DNA of 64,000 nt from Schizosaccharomyces osmophilus. Its lineage: Eukaryota > Ascomycota > Schizosaccharomycetes > Schizosaccharomycetales > Schizosaccharomycetaceae. Positions 33,512 to 44,905 of the stretch are shown one piece after another. The stretch is from positions 3,286,001 through 3,350,000 of the forward strand of contig NC_079238.1 in NCBI RefSeq assembly GCF_027921745.1. Reading direction: 5' to 3'. Under the pieces are notes generated by a model. The model was not told the origin of the DNA. It was given only the letters and a program-made list of their open reading frames with translations, and searched no databases. Each line of letters starts with the position of its first letter. Position 1 is the stretch's first letter. A program made the translations under genes and the position numbers.

Positions 33512-34215
33512 CTTTGCGCTCATGCTGTGAATTGTATTCGTTTTCATATCCATTGGGAATAAAAACAAGTAAAACTATTTCTCCTTTAATGGAAAATCAT
33601 TGATCCGTATTTTGCATAAGGTTACGAAGGGAATCATTGTCACCGAAAGGACACCCAGAAGGATGAGGAAATTGAAGTATGAAATTGGAATTAAGCAATT
33701 TTTTTAGATTGAAATTTATATTGGTGTTGCAGTCGCTATATTACCTTATGTCGCTGTTTGACAACGAGATGCATAGCTAAACAAGTCAACTTTGGTTGAC
33801 TGCAAAGCCATTTTGCACGAAGAATTTATTTCAAAAGTATTATATATATATATATATATAAAAAAAACGAGAAAAGAAACGAACGCTTTCGTTTTCATCT
33901 ATCTAATATAAACGCTTTTCTGTTGTATTGATTCAGGTAACGGTTTACGATAATGTACTCTTTATAAATGTATTCAATCTTCCTTCATAATTATATAATG
34001 TGTGATGTCTGACATTGTATTATTTCAATTTTCTACATTCGTTACTTCTCCTTACACTTGTTTACATCACTCGTTACAATGCGTTCTTTTGGTATAGAGG
34101 TTGTGTGCTGCGTTTCGTTGAGGGTTCAATTGAACACTTGAAGGAAACCTGTTGATTAGACTTACATACAAAGCAGCCTCTCCTTTGCCAAACGTGCTTG
34201 AAAATATACGTAAAA
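33512..34215. other. Intergenic region upstream of pab2, with (TA)10 repeat
   Basis: 704 bp, AT-rich. A (TA)n tract of about ten units lies at 33841-33860, followed by an A-run. No gene seen. From recalled S. pombe gene order this gap is where the inverted pab2-mug100 block begins. Confidence 0.55.
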
Positions 34216-34864
34216 ATGAGTGAACAAGAGGCTATGGATACGCAGGAAAAGGTAAGTCCGGTCTTGGAATACGGTGTTGACTGATCTTCAGGAACTTCGT
34301 GAAATGAAAGAGCGTGTTGCTGAAATGGAAGCAGAAGCAGCGAAGCTTCGAGATATGCAAGAACAACTTGACACTGAAGGAGAAGCATTGCGAAACGATC
34401 GTGAATCCATTGACGCTCAAAGTGTTTACGTTGGAAATGTCGATTATAGTGTTACCCCCGAAGAACTACAAAGCCATTTTGGTAGCTGCGGCTCTATAAA
34501 TCGTGTCACAATTCTTTGTGATAAGTTTACAGGACACCCAAAAGGGTAAGTGATTTGGAGAAGGAAGGGTTCGTCGTTGTCGTGTCTAACTATTTTAGTT
34601 TTGCTTATGTTGAATTTTCTGAACCTAGTTTGATACCAAATGCTTTATTATTGAATGGATCGATGCTTCATGAGCGTCCCCTAAAGGTATGATACTGGAT
34701 GAAAAGATGTAGAGGTTGCTTGGAGACATTTGTTAACAAAGTCATAGGTGACCCCAAAACGCACGAACATACCTGGAATGGCCCGTGGACGTGGTAGAGG
34801 CCGAGGACGTGGTCGTGGACGTGGTGGCTATCGGGGAAGAGCCCGTGGTTTTGCACCTTACTAG
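34216..34864 (+). CDS. pab2: Nuclear poly(A)-binding protein Pab2
   Basis: Four exons, 34216-34251, 34292-34545, 34599-34686 and 34748-34864, encode 164 aa (PABPN1 family). Pab2 binds poly(A) tails in the nucleus and hands meiotic mRNAs and snoRNA precursors to the exosome. A short coiled coil ([20 protein letters not shown]) precedes the RRM at about 56-132, with RNP2 VYVGNV (57-62) and RNP1 KGFAYVEF (96-103). The C-terminus is an arginine-methylation type tail of GR repeats (about 138-158) ending RGFAPY. The introns are 40-61 nt. In S. pombe Pab2 is known to be autoregulated through one of its introns, and this gene keeps three, so such control is possible here. Confidence 0.95.
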
Positions 34865-36109
34865 GAATACTCTCTTCAACCTTTTTGTCTTCGCGAAGAA
34901 AAAAAAAAATCGATAGCAAAAGAAATTCAGTCTTTCCAGAAATCCTATTTCAAATAATTCTCATTCTAAAGATATCTTTCGACGTGGAAAATATACCATT
35001 ATGAACATCAATTTCTTATGGATTGCTTTCGTTACTACAATAAACCAAACGATGCAAAGTCAGTCCTCGAATGAAGAAAGCTTGGGTTGACGGCCTATTT
35101 TCCTTAAACAAGACAAGTTGTATTTATACGTTATATACGATCGTTATGGGTTGTATACAACAACACTTTAGAAGATAGAATGAATACTACTAAAGTGTAT
35201 CTAACAACGCATTAACAAGTTACTGGCAATAGAAATTATATATATGGAAACATTCATCTATCGTGTCTTTTGAATTTATAGGCAATGATAACAAAAGTAA
35301 GATATTTCTCAAAAAACTGAATAATTTTAGGAATAAACGCAACCATGACATGACAACACAAAGGAATATTTTTGGAAGTTTTGTCGCTATTTAAAAAGTG
35401 TTATTATTTTCAAATCAATTGTAGCATGCTATATAAATAAATGATGCTTAATTATATAATGATTGTATTTGGGCTGGCCGTTTCACTTTATTAAGCTGTA
35501 ATGCCAATGATGCAGGAAAAGTGTCACCATTAAATTACTACCAAAATATGACAACTTTTAGAAAATTGAAATTTAATTAAAAAGAAAAAGAAAAAGAAAA
35601 AGAAAAAGAAAAAGGAGAATAGTTTTGACTGTTAATTCATTTATTTGATTTGATTTTTATTTATTTTTAATTTATTTATATTTTTCTAATTTCATCTCTG
35701 TTCGTGTTCGGTTCGTTACGTACGGCTGGAAATCTAATTTTGTAAAATTTCTCTTGTTTACAGTTCAAATAGGCGACCCAAAAAGGGCTTGTGTACGGCA
35801 TTTTGTTTATTTTTGATGTAAAAGCTGTATTCTCGTACAACAGCTAATATCAATAGAAAATAAAATTTCTTTTCATTTATTGTAATTTTCTTAGGTTACT
35901 TCATCTGCTCTTTTTGAAAAGTTGAGCCTACACATGTATTAGAAACTGTAAAGAGGCTTCACTAACCTGTTCCACACTTATTCATAGTCGCTTTTACCTT
36001 TAGCCATTCTCTAATTCTACTCACAATTGAAGGTGTTGTGAGGTTATATTAAACCTTTAGCTTCTTTTTTCTTTGTTTAAAACCCGATTAAGTGCAATAG
36101 AATAGGAGT
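34865..36109. other. 1.2-kb AT-rich intergenic region pab2 / pub3
   Basis: No coding frame. Very AT-rich, with long A- and T-biased blocks around 35570-35700, and an (AAAAAG)n repeat. It is a candidate AT-island origin on composition only. A TTCTTTGTTT lies at about 36069-36078, 32 bp before pub3, in a T-rich context. Confidence 0.5.
35579..35615 (+). repeat. (AAAAAG)n microsatellite
   Basis: About six tandem copies of the hexamer AAAAAG in the pab2-pub3 gap, next to a T-rich block. Confidence 0.9.
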
Positions 36110-38662
36110 ATGGAACAAGGAACAAAAAGAATTCGATTCTCCGTTGTGGCCGCCGACGGCCTAGCCAAGAGAGATCTTTTTCGTCAACCGGATCCCTTTG
36201 CAATTATAACTGTCGATGGAGAACAGACACATACGACGAGGGTAGTAAAAAAGTCTACGAATCCGTATTGGAATGAAGGGTTTGATATGTAAGTATTCAG
36301 TTTGTCTGTGATAGCATTTGAACAATTACGCGAGAAAATTAAGGGTAACATTTTATTCTTTTTTTTTATTCAACAGACTCCATAATCCTTTGGCTATCTA
36401 TTAGTTGCTATATCGTTCCGAAGTCTTCGTGCTGCCTTCCAGGTTACAAGACATCATAGCTAGGCAGTTGAAGGATGGATGGATTTCGGGAACATTGTCG
36501 CGAAAGTGCTATTAAGAACGAACAATGATTTTATAAAAATAGGAAAATTTACTAACTCTTTGGTTTTTAGTAATGTTAAACCTTCCAGCGGAGTTCTAAT
36601 ACGACTGTTTGATCAGAAAAAATTCAAGAAAAAAGATCAAGGATTTCTTGGCCTTATTTCGTTTCAAGTCCAGGATGTATTAAACTTGCGATCCTCTCGG
36701 GAATCTACGTTCACTCGACCGCTAAAACGGTCTAGCAGCAGCAGTCTTTCAGTCAGTGGAAATTTGGCCATGAAAATTGGGCCTTCGAAAACAAGGGGCG
36801 CTGCTGCTAATGGTACAAATGCTTCTGCAAATAGTACTTCAAGAACTTCAAATGCTGCTTCGGCGCAGTCGACTGCGCAAGGATCTTCAGCATCGAATGT
36901 CGCTGCCGCTTCAGCTCCTCAAAATATTACAAGTAACGGTACTTCTACGTCATCCAGAAGTCCGCCAAATGCAAACGGAAGCAGTATATTGTCTTCCTTC
37001 GAAGATCAATACGGTCGACTGCCTCCTGGTTGGGAGCGTCGTGCCGATTCGTTAGGCAGAACGTATTACGTCGATCACAATAGTCGTACAACAACTTGGA
37101 ATCGTCCCGCCATGAATGCCGGCAATCAATCATCTATGAACACCGAATCACATCGTTTGCAACATCAAAATCGGTCTCTTCCGGATGACTCGTCTACAAT
37201 CAATGTATCCAGTAATGATTTACCTGCAGGTTGGGAACAACGATTTACCAATACTGGTCGACCCTATTTCGTGGATCACAACACGCGAACTACTACATGG
37301 GTGGATCCTAGAAACCAACTTCTTCGTCCAGCCGGAAACCCATCACCTGGTCTAGGTAACTTAATGCAACCTCAATCCCTTTCCCACCTAGGTCCTTTAC
37401 CAAGTGGATGGGAAATGCGTCTCACAAATTCTGCCCGAGTTTACTTTGTTGACCATAATACAAAAACCACCACATGGGATGACCCACGGCTTCCATCAGC
37501 TTTGGACCAAAATGTGCCTAAATATAAGTGTGATTTCAGAAGAAAACTTATTTATTTTCGCTCCCAGATTGGTATGCGACCTCTTCCTGGACAGTGTAAC
37601 ATTAAAGTTAGAAGAGATCACATATTTGAAGACTCTTATGCAGAGATTATGCGCAATTCTGCTCATGATCTCAAGAAAAGACTTATGATTCGGTTTGAAG
37701 GTGAAGATGGTCTTGATTATGGTGGATTATCTAGAGAGTTTTTCTTCTTATTGTCACACAAAATGTTTGATCCTATTTATTGCTTGTTTGAATACTCTGC
37801 CGTTGACAACTACACGCTTCAAATAAATCCTCATTCAGGAATTAATCCCGAGCATCTTAATTATTTTCGGTTTATTGGTAGAGTAATTGGTTTAGCCATT
37901 TTTCATCGACGATTCCTTGATGCCTTTTTTGTCGTCAGTCTTTACAAAAAGCTCTTACAGAAAAAGGTTACGCTTGCTGATATGGAAAGTATTGATGCTG
38001 ATTTTTATCGTAGTTTGAAATGGGTATTGGAAAACGATATTACGGGCATTCTCGATCTTACTTTTTCTGTTGAGGAAGATCATTTCGGAGAAGTAAGGAC
38101 AATTGAATTAAAGCCTGACGGTGAAAATATTGAGGTTACTGAAGAAAATAAAAAAGAATATGTCGATTTAGTAACTGAATGGAGGATATCCAGGCGCGTA
38201 GAAAATCAATTTAATGCCTTCTACGCTGGTTTCGTGGAACTTGTGCCTCCAGATTTAGTCAGCGTATTCGACGAACGCGAGTTAGAACTATTGATTGGCG
38301 GTATATCAGACGTTGATATCGGTGACTGGAAGAGCCATACTGAGTATCGGACTTATTCCTCGTCTGACCAAGTTGTTAAGTGGTTCTGGGAGATTATTTC
38401 ACATTGGAAGAATGAGGAACGTTCAATGTTGTTGCAGTTTGCGACTGGAACATCTAGGATTCCCGTGAATGGTTTTAGAGATTTACAGGGAAGTGATGGT
38501 CCTCGTAAATTTACTATTGAGAAAGCTGGATCACCGGACCAGCTTCCTGTTGCACATACATGTTTCAACAGGCTTGATTTACCCGAATATCCAACAAAAG
38601 CCAAACTTGAAGGTAAGTTGAGCTTGGCTATAGAAAATACAGTTGGATTTGGGAATGAGTAA
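36110..38662 (+). CDS. pub3: NEDD4/Rsp5-type HECT ubiquitin ligase (Pub3)
   Basis: Two exons, 36110-36288 and 36571-38662, encode 756 aa. The order is C2 domain ([20 protein letters not shown] through [15 protein letters not shown]), a Ser/Ala/Thr-rich linker, three WW domains at about 209-238, 277-306 and 335-364 (each xLPxGWE...YFVDHNxxTTTW), then the HECT domain from about 400. The catalytic cysteine is Cys724 in [10 protein letters not shown], 32 residues from the end, and the protein ends ENTVGFGNE. These ligases ubiquitinate membrane permeases through PY-motif adaptors. Fission yeasts have Pub1, Pub2 and Pub3. I choose Pub3 because of its place between pab2 and rix7, as in S. pombe. WW1 has Asn-Arg after the second Trp, where the others have Val/Asp-Asp-Pro. 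The 282-nt intron splits the C2 domain. Confidence 0.9.
36375..36518 (+). ncRNA. Candidate structured RNA (H/ACA-like) in pub3 intron 1
   Basis: The middle of this intron is clearly GC-richer than other introns here and folds locally. CTTTGG pairs with CCGAAG in the 5' half. An ACAAGA fitting the H-box rule (ANANNA) lies at about 36444. ATAGC pairs with GCTAT around an inner TTTCG/CGAAA stem in the 3' half, and an ACA follows shortly after. A competing fold pairs CTGCCT with AGGCAG. No guide target was identified, so this is tentative. Confidence 0.25.
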
Positions 38663-39334
38663 TGTATCTATAATGACGGTATGCCTTAAAAAATAATTGA
38701 GATGATGATTTACAATTTTGTTGACGATAATGATTTACTGTTGAGCATGATACAAGCATTACATGTAATAGTTTTTTTAGTTGATTATGCTCGTAAAATG
38801 TATTGTCGAAAAGGCACTCTAAACATATTCAAACAAGAAATTATTCAATGTAGTTTGATAAATATCGTTACCAAAACAAACGTCTGAAAAAATCAACATT
38901 TAACAAAGTCGCTAAAATAACAGTTATGTATATACTGGCGTAACATGTTAATTATTCATTCAATCTCGCACTGACTATTGTAAATCGGGGTAATCTAATC
39001 TACAGAGGTTTAGCATGGTTTTAGTAACTGCTAGATCATTTTTAGCATCTAAAAAAGACAATGCCGGCGAGCAAGAGTTTGTTGTTATCAAAGAATTGTC
39101 TGAAGCGCCAAGCTGATTTTTATATTATGCTTTGGAAAATATTTACTCAAACTTAATACATTATATAATTTTCCATAATCATTTAACTGTATCTTTCACG
39201 CATAGCTGAACCGGACTGATTTGGTGTTTGTGGGAGTGGTGAAATTTAACAACTTGCGTCCACTGCAGGTCAAAGAAAATTCTTTGCAGTCTGGTTTATT
39301 CTCCTCAATTCTCCTGAAAGTTGTATTTTAAAAG
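38663..39334. other. Intergenic region pub3 / rix7
   Basis: 672 bp, AT-rich 3' flank of pub3 and promoter of rix7. It includes one short, compositionally coding-like ORF at 39015-39116, described separately. No RNA gene seen. Confidence 0.5.
39015..39116 (+). CDS. Possible 33-aa small ORF
   Basis: ATG to TGA, 33 codons, beginning MVLVTARSFLASKKDN and ending VVIKELSEAPS. Its balanced composition stands out from the Asn/Lys/Ile-rich shadows nearby. A GTAATCTAATCTACAG directly upstream (ending about 39005) looks like a branch point plus 3' splice site, so it may be the last exon of a spliced transcript, with the frame open upstream to that AG. I recognise no family. It could be chance. Confidence 0.22.
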   Translation: MVLVTARSFLASKKDNAGEQEFVVIKELSEAPS

Positions 39335-41966
39335 ATGGGGAGATCCGGCGGTACCCTTAGTCGGGATTTAGAACGCAAAATATACGATCGTTTGTGTTCT
39401 CTTCGTGACACAAATCGCCATACAGAAATTGAGGAATGGCCCGTATCGACAAGGCGTGCAGTACAATTCGTTCAAGATAGAGACCTAACTTTAAGAAGGT
39501 TAAAACGTCCTATCTTGGAAAAAACTGTTGAGAAAGTTTTGGACATAATGAAGGCAGAAGACGACGAATCCTCTGCAGCGGATCAAGACGCTGTTCTAGT
39601 GGAGAGTGATCCTGAAGATTTAAATTCATCAAGGTTGATGGAAGTAAAGGTATGTTAATAGAGTTTGATATAAATACTGACAACCAATAAAGGATACGAA
39701 CGTTGTGAACAAGAGCATCACCAGTCTTTGGAATACAACAAACCCTACTACAGAAGAAGAGAAAAGACCAAGTAGTCAGGAAAATACAAAGAGAAAAGAT
39801 CGCCGGTCGAAGACTTCAACTAGTGCTAAACGACTTAAAAGTATTTCACTTGTTTTGCTCAAATTACCCTTCAGCTAACTAAATAAATAGGTACCGAAGC
39901 CTCAAGGGAACCACCCACTGGTATTTCTTTAAAAGACGTCGGTGGCCTTGATGAATGTATAACCGAGCTACTTGAAACGGTAGCAATGCCAATTAAACAC
40001 CCGGAAGTTTACCAGCACACTGGTATTCAACCCCCAAGGTTAGTTAACATTTTCATAAACTTATTTCTAACGAATATTAGAGGTGTTTTATTACATGGTC
40101 CACCTGGTTGTGGTAAAACCATGCTCGCCAACGCTCTTGCTGCTGTATGTACCATTCAAATCCGGATGATTTTTTTAACATAGTCTTTAGGAACTTGGAG
40201 TTCCCTTTCTTTCGATTTCTGCTCCATCCATTGTTTCTGGAATGTCTGGTGAATCCGAGAAAAAGGTTAGAGATGTATTCGAAGAAGCGAAATCTTTGGC
40301 TCCTTGTTTAATGTTTATTGATGAAATTGATGCCGTTACTCCAAAGAGAGAAAGTGCGCAACGAGAAATGGAGCGAAGAATTGTTGCTCAATTCTTAACT
40401 TGTATGGATGGTACGTTACATTTTTCCAAAAACTATTACTAATATCACATTAGAGCTGTCTTTTGAAAATACAGAAGGAAAACCTGTATTGGTAATAGGT
40501 GCTACTAATCGTCCTGACTCTCTTGATAGTGCATTAAGACGGGCTGGTCGATTTGACAGAGAGATTTGCTTAACTGTTCCAAATGAGGAGTCAAGAGAGA
40601 GGTTTGTATTGTAAGCTTGACTAGTATCTAACGGAATCTAGAATTTTGCGTACGATGGCAAAGGGCCTACGTTTAAGTGGAAACTTTGACTTTCGCCAGT
40701 TGGCTAAACAGACTCCTGGATACGTGGGTGCCGACCTTAAAGCATTAACGTCTTCAGCTGGTGTTTCTGCAATAAAACGAATTTTCAATGAACTGACTGT
40801 TTCAAGAAAAGACTCTGAAGACCCCAATGCTATGCTTACGGATCAAGAGGAAATAACAGTAGACATGGACACTGTTGATGATGATAATGAAGATATGCAC
40901 ATGTCTGTGATTCAAAGGTACTTAAATACCCATCCTGATCCTTTGACCCCAGAAGAATTGAAACCATTGGCCATAGGACCCCAAGATTTTGTAGAGGCTC
41001 TTACGAAGGTACAACCATCATCAAAGCGTGAAGGATTTGCTACTGTCCCTGATATTACCTGGTCTGAGGTGGGCGCTTTGAAGTCCATACGTGTAGAGTT
41101 ACAGATGGCCATCGTTCAACCTATAAAAAGACCAGAACTGTATAAAAGTGTGGGTATAACGGCACCATGTGGTGTATTATTATGGGGTCCACCAGGGTGC
41201 GGTAAGACACTCTTAGCTAAGGCTGTTGCAAATGAGAGTAAAGCAAATTTTATTTCCATTCGAGGGCCTGAACTTTTGAATAAGGTACGTTCGCATACCT
41301 TCAAACATTATACTAATCTTACAGTACGTTGGTGAATCTGAAAGAGCGGTTCGTCAAGTTTTTGCTAGAGCTCGTGCTTCTTCTCCTTGTGTAATTTTCT
41401 TTGATGAGTTAGATGCTATGGTTCCTAAACGTGACGACTCCTTATCTGAAGCATCGTCTAGAGTAGTCAACACATTATTAACCGAACTCGATGGATTAAA
41501 TGATCGTTCCTCTGTTTATGTCATTGCAGCTACGAACAGACCTGATATCATTGATGCGGCTATGTTGCGACCTGGACGTTTGGATAAAACGTTGTTGGTT
41601 GATCTTCCTGACGCTCATGAAAGAGTGGAGATATTGAAAACCATATCGAAATCCACACCTTTAGATACAGAAATCAACTTGGAATTAATTGGTCGTGATG
41701 AAAGGTGCAGTAATTTTTCTGGTGCTGATTTGGCAGCGTTGGTCCGCGAAGCAGCGGTAACGGCTCTTCGTTCAGCAGTTTTCCAAGACATAGCTTCCAA
41801 TGAGCCAGAGGTAACTCAACATTCAGCGAATGCACCAATCCGTGTAACAATGGCCGATTTTGATCTTGCTTTCAAAAATATTAGACCCAGCGTGTCCGAT
41901 CGTGATCGTCAAAAATATCAACGACTTGCGAAGAGATGGTCATCTGCTTCGCAAGATGTCGAATAA
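39335..41966 (+). CDS. rix7: AAA-ATPase Rix7, 60S ribosome biogenesis
   Basis: Eight exons: 39335-39649, 39693-39840, 39891-40038, 40081-40144, 40191-40410, 40454-40601, 40642-41284 and 41325-41966. They encode 775 aa. Rix7 (NVL in animals) is a nucleolar type II AAA unfoldase that strips Nsa1 from pre-60S particles. After a helical N-domain and a basic linker ([17 protein letters not shown]), the D1 ring has Walker A GPPGCGKT (210-217) and Walker B MFIDEID (D269, E270). D2 has GPPGCGKT (530-537) and VIFFDELD (D589, E590). Both rings therefore keep their ATPase residues. Arginine-finger stretches RAGRFDRE and RPGRLDKT follow. Seven introns of only 40-50 nt make it the most interrupted gene here; all join in frame with clear CTAAC/CTAAT branch points. 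Confidence 0.94.
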
Positions 41967-42337
41967 ATATTGAGGATTTGTAAAGATTTTTTGGATTTAA
42001 AGGGTAAAGTGGACATCTTTCAGGAAAAAGTTGGATTTAGGTATTAGGTTTATAAATGATTGAAGGATACTAATAATTGATTAACTTTAAATTAAATGTA
42101 ATTGATATGGTGACTAACGTGTATTGAATGTTGAGCATTTTGCAACATTATAGTATATACGCACGATTGACAATTTACGTATAATTATTAATTATAATAA
42201 ATTAAGTAGTAACTAATGATTTCTAAACAAAGATACCTAGCATCGTGAACGAGTAGACTTGTTTATTGCATCCTTGACAGACAACCTGCTAACAACCCAT
42301 ACACGGTTACCAAGATTCGACCACAGTCAAGTAGACA
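41967..42337. other. Intergenic rix7 / p24 gene
   Basis: 371 bp of AT-rich sequence between two plus-strand genes. Nothing recognisable. Confidence 0.6.
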
Positions 42338-43104
42338 ATGAGGCTTTTAACGGTTTTTACCTTTCTTTCTGTTTTATTCTATACCTCAAATGCTATTTAC
42401 TTTTACTTTGATGGTTCTAAACCACAATGTTTTTTGAAAGACTTGAGCAAAGGAAGAATGGTTACCGGTGCTATAAATCCTGAGCAGTGGAATGAAGAGT
42501 TGAAGAAATGGGTTCCTAATGAGAAATCTAAGATTCGTGTTCAAGTTGATGTACGATATTAAGAGTATTTATGCAGTTTACTAACGTTATGAAGGAAACA
42601 TTCGCAAACAATCACATTATTTACAAGAACGTCTTAATGGCTAAAAATGTGCTTCGCTTTACTCCTAACAACGAAGGTACACATCGCATTTGCTATATCT
42701 CTGACAGTGACGGTGGATGGTTTTCTTCTACAAAGACCAGGTTGCATGTCGATATTGGTTCTGATGAGAAATACAATCTCATAGCATCATCAGAAGACGA
42801 AGCCAAAGGTAACTGACTAATTGTACTTCGTAAGCTAACAGTTTAGATGTTGCTGATCGCGTAGAAGCCCTTAATTCACGACTGGAAACCATATACAAAG
42901 AACAAATGAAGCAACGTAAACGTGAAATGGCATTCCGTGATTCCAGTGAGCATGCCAACTCTCGAGTTGTTAGATGGACTATTGTTCAAATCGCTGTGCT
43001 ATTAGTAACCAGTGCTTGGCAGTTATCTCACCTTCAACGTAAGTCAAAGCATCGTTATTGTGCTAACTTATTTAGATTTTTTCGTAAAGGAAAAATTAGT
43101 TTAA
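42338..43104 (+). CDS. p24/emp24-family COPII cargo receptor (Erp type)
   Basis: Four exons, 42338-42550, 42595-42808, 42847-43038 and 43076-43104, encode 215 aa. p24 proteins cycle between ER and Golgi and help load GPI-anchored cargo into COPII vesicles. A signal peptide ([19 protein letters not shown]) leads into the GOLD domain, with two cysteines at PQCFLKDL and HRICYI that should form its disulfide. A lumenal coiled coil ([20 protein letters not shown]) precedes a membrane span at about 186-203. The cytosolic tail is HFFVKEKLV, with the Phe-Phe COPII signal and a KxKxx-like COPI signal. Intron 1 is only 44 nt with a TACTAAC branch point; the last exon codes for just nine residues. It corresponds by position to S. 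pombe SPBC16E9.09c. Confidence 0.93.
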
Positions 43105-43452
43105 TCGATGTTTTAAGAATCATCTGCTTGTCCAGTGCAGCTATTGCAAGAGGAAGATTATTACAGGTAATTGAATAGAGCACTCGTCTTTAGTTGCCTA
43201 TACTGTCAGTTTCTTTAAGATCGGAATATACATACAAATTAACTATTATGTTGTTATTACATTTAAATACGAATCATCTGCTATTATTTGCAAACAGAAG
43301 TCGTAAAGGATTGGTTATGAACCTTGGGCCCATTATAACTTATATAAACGTTAAATTAAAATATTTATTCATAAGCTAACTCGTTTAAAAGCTTGCAAAT
43401 CTACGTAAGTTTTTAACTGTTCATTGTTGGTAAGTAAGAGATGGATGTAAAG
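43105..43452. other. Convergent intergenic region p24 / mcp4-like
   Basis: 348 bp between two gene 3' ends. AT-rich, nothing recognisable. Confidence 0.6.
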
Positions 43453-44631
43453 CTACACCGTTTTGCATATCGAAGCTTCCGTTGACTCTAAAAGTTGCAT
43501 ATTTTTTAAAGTATCTTGGAATTCGTAGTGAACCGTCTGTAAACTGCCGATAGCGACTTGAAACTGGAGTAATTCAATATTATATCTTTCAAATTCAAGA
43601 AATTCTTTCCCAAGCTGAAATCTCGATGGATCATCTTTATCCAACTGATGATCGAAAATAACATTAGGCTGTTCCTGAATAGTTTTCTTTTGGATATTTT
43701 TAAATGGCTCAGCAAAATCACTGCATGTAACTGAAGAAGCTGAGGATTCGCAATTGGAAGCATTCGTTAAGTCGTTGCTACTGCTTTCAAAAGCCGGCTC
43801 CGAAACTGACTGTAATGACCTTTCTTGTTCGTCTAATTGTCGGTTTTCACAGGGAAGTTCGTCTTCTTTGAAATAATCGTCTTTAAGAGCTTCAGGTTTG
43901 TGTTTAACTGACTTTTGACGAGATTCTTTGGTGATTTCATCGGCAGGTTTAATATTCTTATATATTTGGAGGGTTAAGTTTTTTATTTGTAGCTCTGGAT
44001 ATTCCTTTTTTCCAAAGTATGATACAAGAGAAGTGCATACGTTGCAAAAAAATATTTGGAAACTGGGTATAACGTTTTGGCATGTCTCCTGAATATATTG
44101 AATTTGATTAAACATGAAACTTGAAAATATCAGTTGCAAACAAAAGAAAGAATTCGCTTCATTTTTTATTTCAAAGAAGGATTTTTTGCAGCTCTCCAGT
44201 TCATGGAGCAATTGTTCCATGAGTAGTTCCTGCCGGATAGAATAATTTTGAAATATTGGCTTTTGTGAAAATAGTATTAAGAAGTTTATTGAAGACATGG
44301 AAAACTCGAACATGCCCTTTGCTTTGGTCCATCCAAAGTGAACTAACCCATTAGTTTCCAGTTCCTTGATCCAGAAGTTCAATTGTTCATTTACTTCGTG
44401 GAGAGGTGAAACTGCATTCATTTTTTTTATAAGTTCAATTTTAGATTGGTTTCGACTGTGAAATGGTATAGGAAATGACATAGCGAAAAAGATATTAAAC
44501 ACATTTTTCAATCGAAAGAATAGCTGTAAAAACTTCAAAGAAATGATCTTATCCTTTTCGTATCTACTTAATTCCATTATGAATATTGTGTAAGTATTTG
44601 TAGACGATGTCTCCAAGTCCATCATATTCAT
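43453..44631 (-). CDS. Orphan protein, Mcp4-like by position
   Basis: A 392-aa intronless frame; I take the ATG at 44631 because the longer reading begins with TTG. I recognise no domain. The N-terminal two thirds are helical and rich in Phe, Leu and Cys (for example FEFSMSSINFLILFSQKPIF). The C-terminal third has a polar stretch (about 240-320) and a helix ending QVAIGSLQTVHYEFQDTLKN. Beside rix7 and the p24 gene, in opposite orientation, S. pombe has mcp4 (SPBC16E9.08), a meiosis-specific gene linked to forespore-membrane actin. The promoter here has three FLEX-like elements, as expected for a Mei4 target. Function is therefore a positional inference; orphan genes like this evolve fast. Confidence 0.6.
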   Translation of the reverse strand: MNMMDLETSSTNTYTIFIMELSRYEKDKIISLKFLQLFFRLKNVFNIFFAMSFPIPFHSRNQSKIELIKKMNAVSPLHEVNEQLNFWIKELETNGLVHFGWTKAKGMFEFSMSSINFLILFSQKPIFQNYSIRQELLMEQLLHELESCKKSFFEIKNEANSFFCLQLIFSSFMFNQIQYIQETCQNVIPSFQIFFCNVCTSLVSYFGKKEYPELQIKNLTLQIYKNIKPADEITKESRQKSVKHKPEALKDDYFKEDELPCENRQLDEQERSLQSVSEPAFESSSNDLTNASNCESSASSVTCSDFAEPFKNIQKKTIQEQPNVIFDHQLDKDDPSRFQLGKEFLEFERYNIELLQFQVAIGSLQTVHYEFQDTLKNMQLLESTEASICKTV

Positions 44632-44651
44632 GTTTAATAATACTGTACGAT

Positions 44652-44704
44652 GTAAACAAAAGATGTAAACAATCAATGAAGCTTATCAAGAGCGTAAACA
44701 AACT
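44652..44704 (+). promoter_or_regulatory. Cluster of three FLEX-like (Mei4) elements upstream of the mcp4-like gene
   Basis: GTAAACAAA at 44652-44660, GTAAACAAT at 44665-44673 and GTAAACAAACT at 44694-44704, all within 75 bp upstream of the start codon at 44631. The forkhead factor Mei4 binds GTAAACAAACA(A/T)A in middle-meiotic promoters of S. pombe. Confidence 0.6.
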
Positions 44705-44905
44705 TTGAAAAGTTTGACTAAACTTAAGTTTCCGGTTATTTTATGGTTATAGTATTTCAATAATAAAAGATAATACTAATCTATAAAGTAGACAAAGCTT
44801 GAAATTGTCAGAATCATTATGAGATTAATGCAGCCTTTTAGAATATAAAACAAAACAACAAACATTTTATTGGGCAAATTCATGAATATATACTTGAGAA
44901 TTATT

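Noticed and set aside
38702-38887. 60-codon frame downstream of pub3
   Set aside because: Lies in the AT-rich 3' flank, rich in Ile/Leu/Asn, with no similarity to any family and no splice or promoter context.
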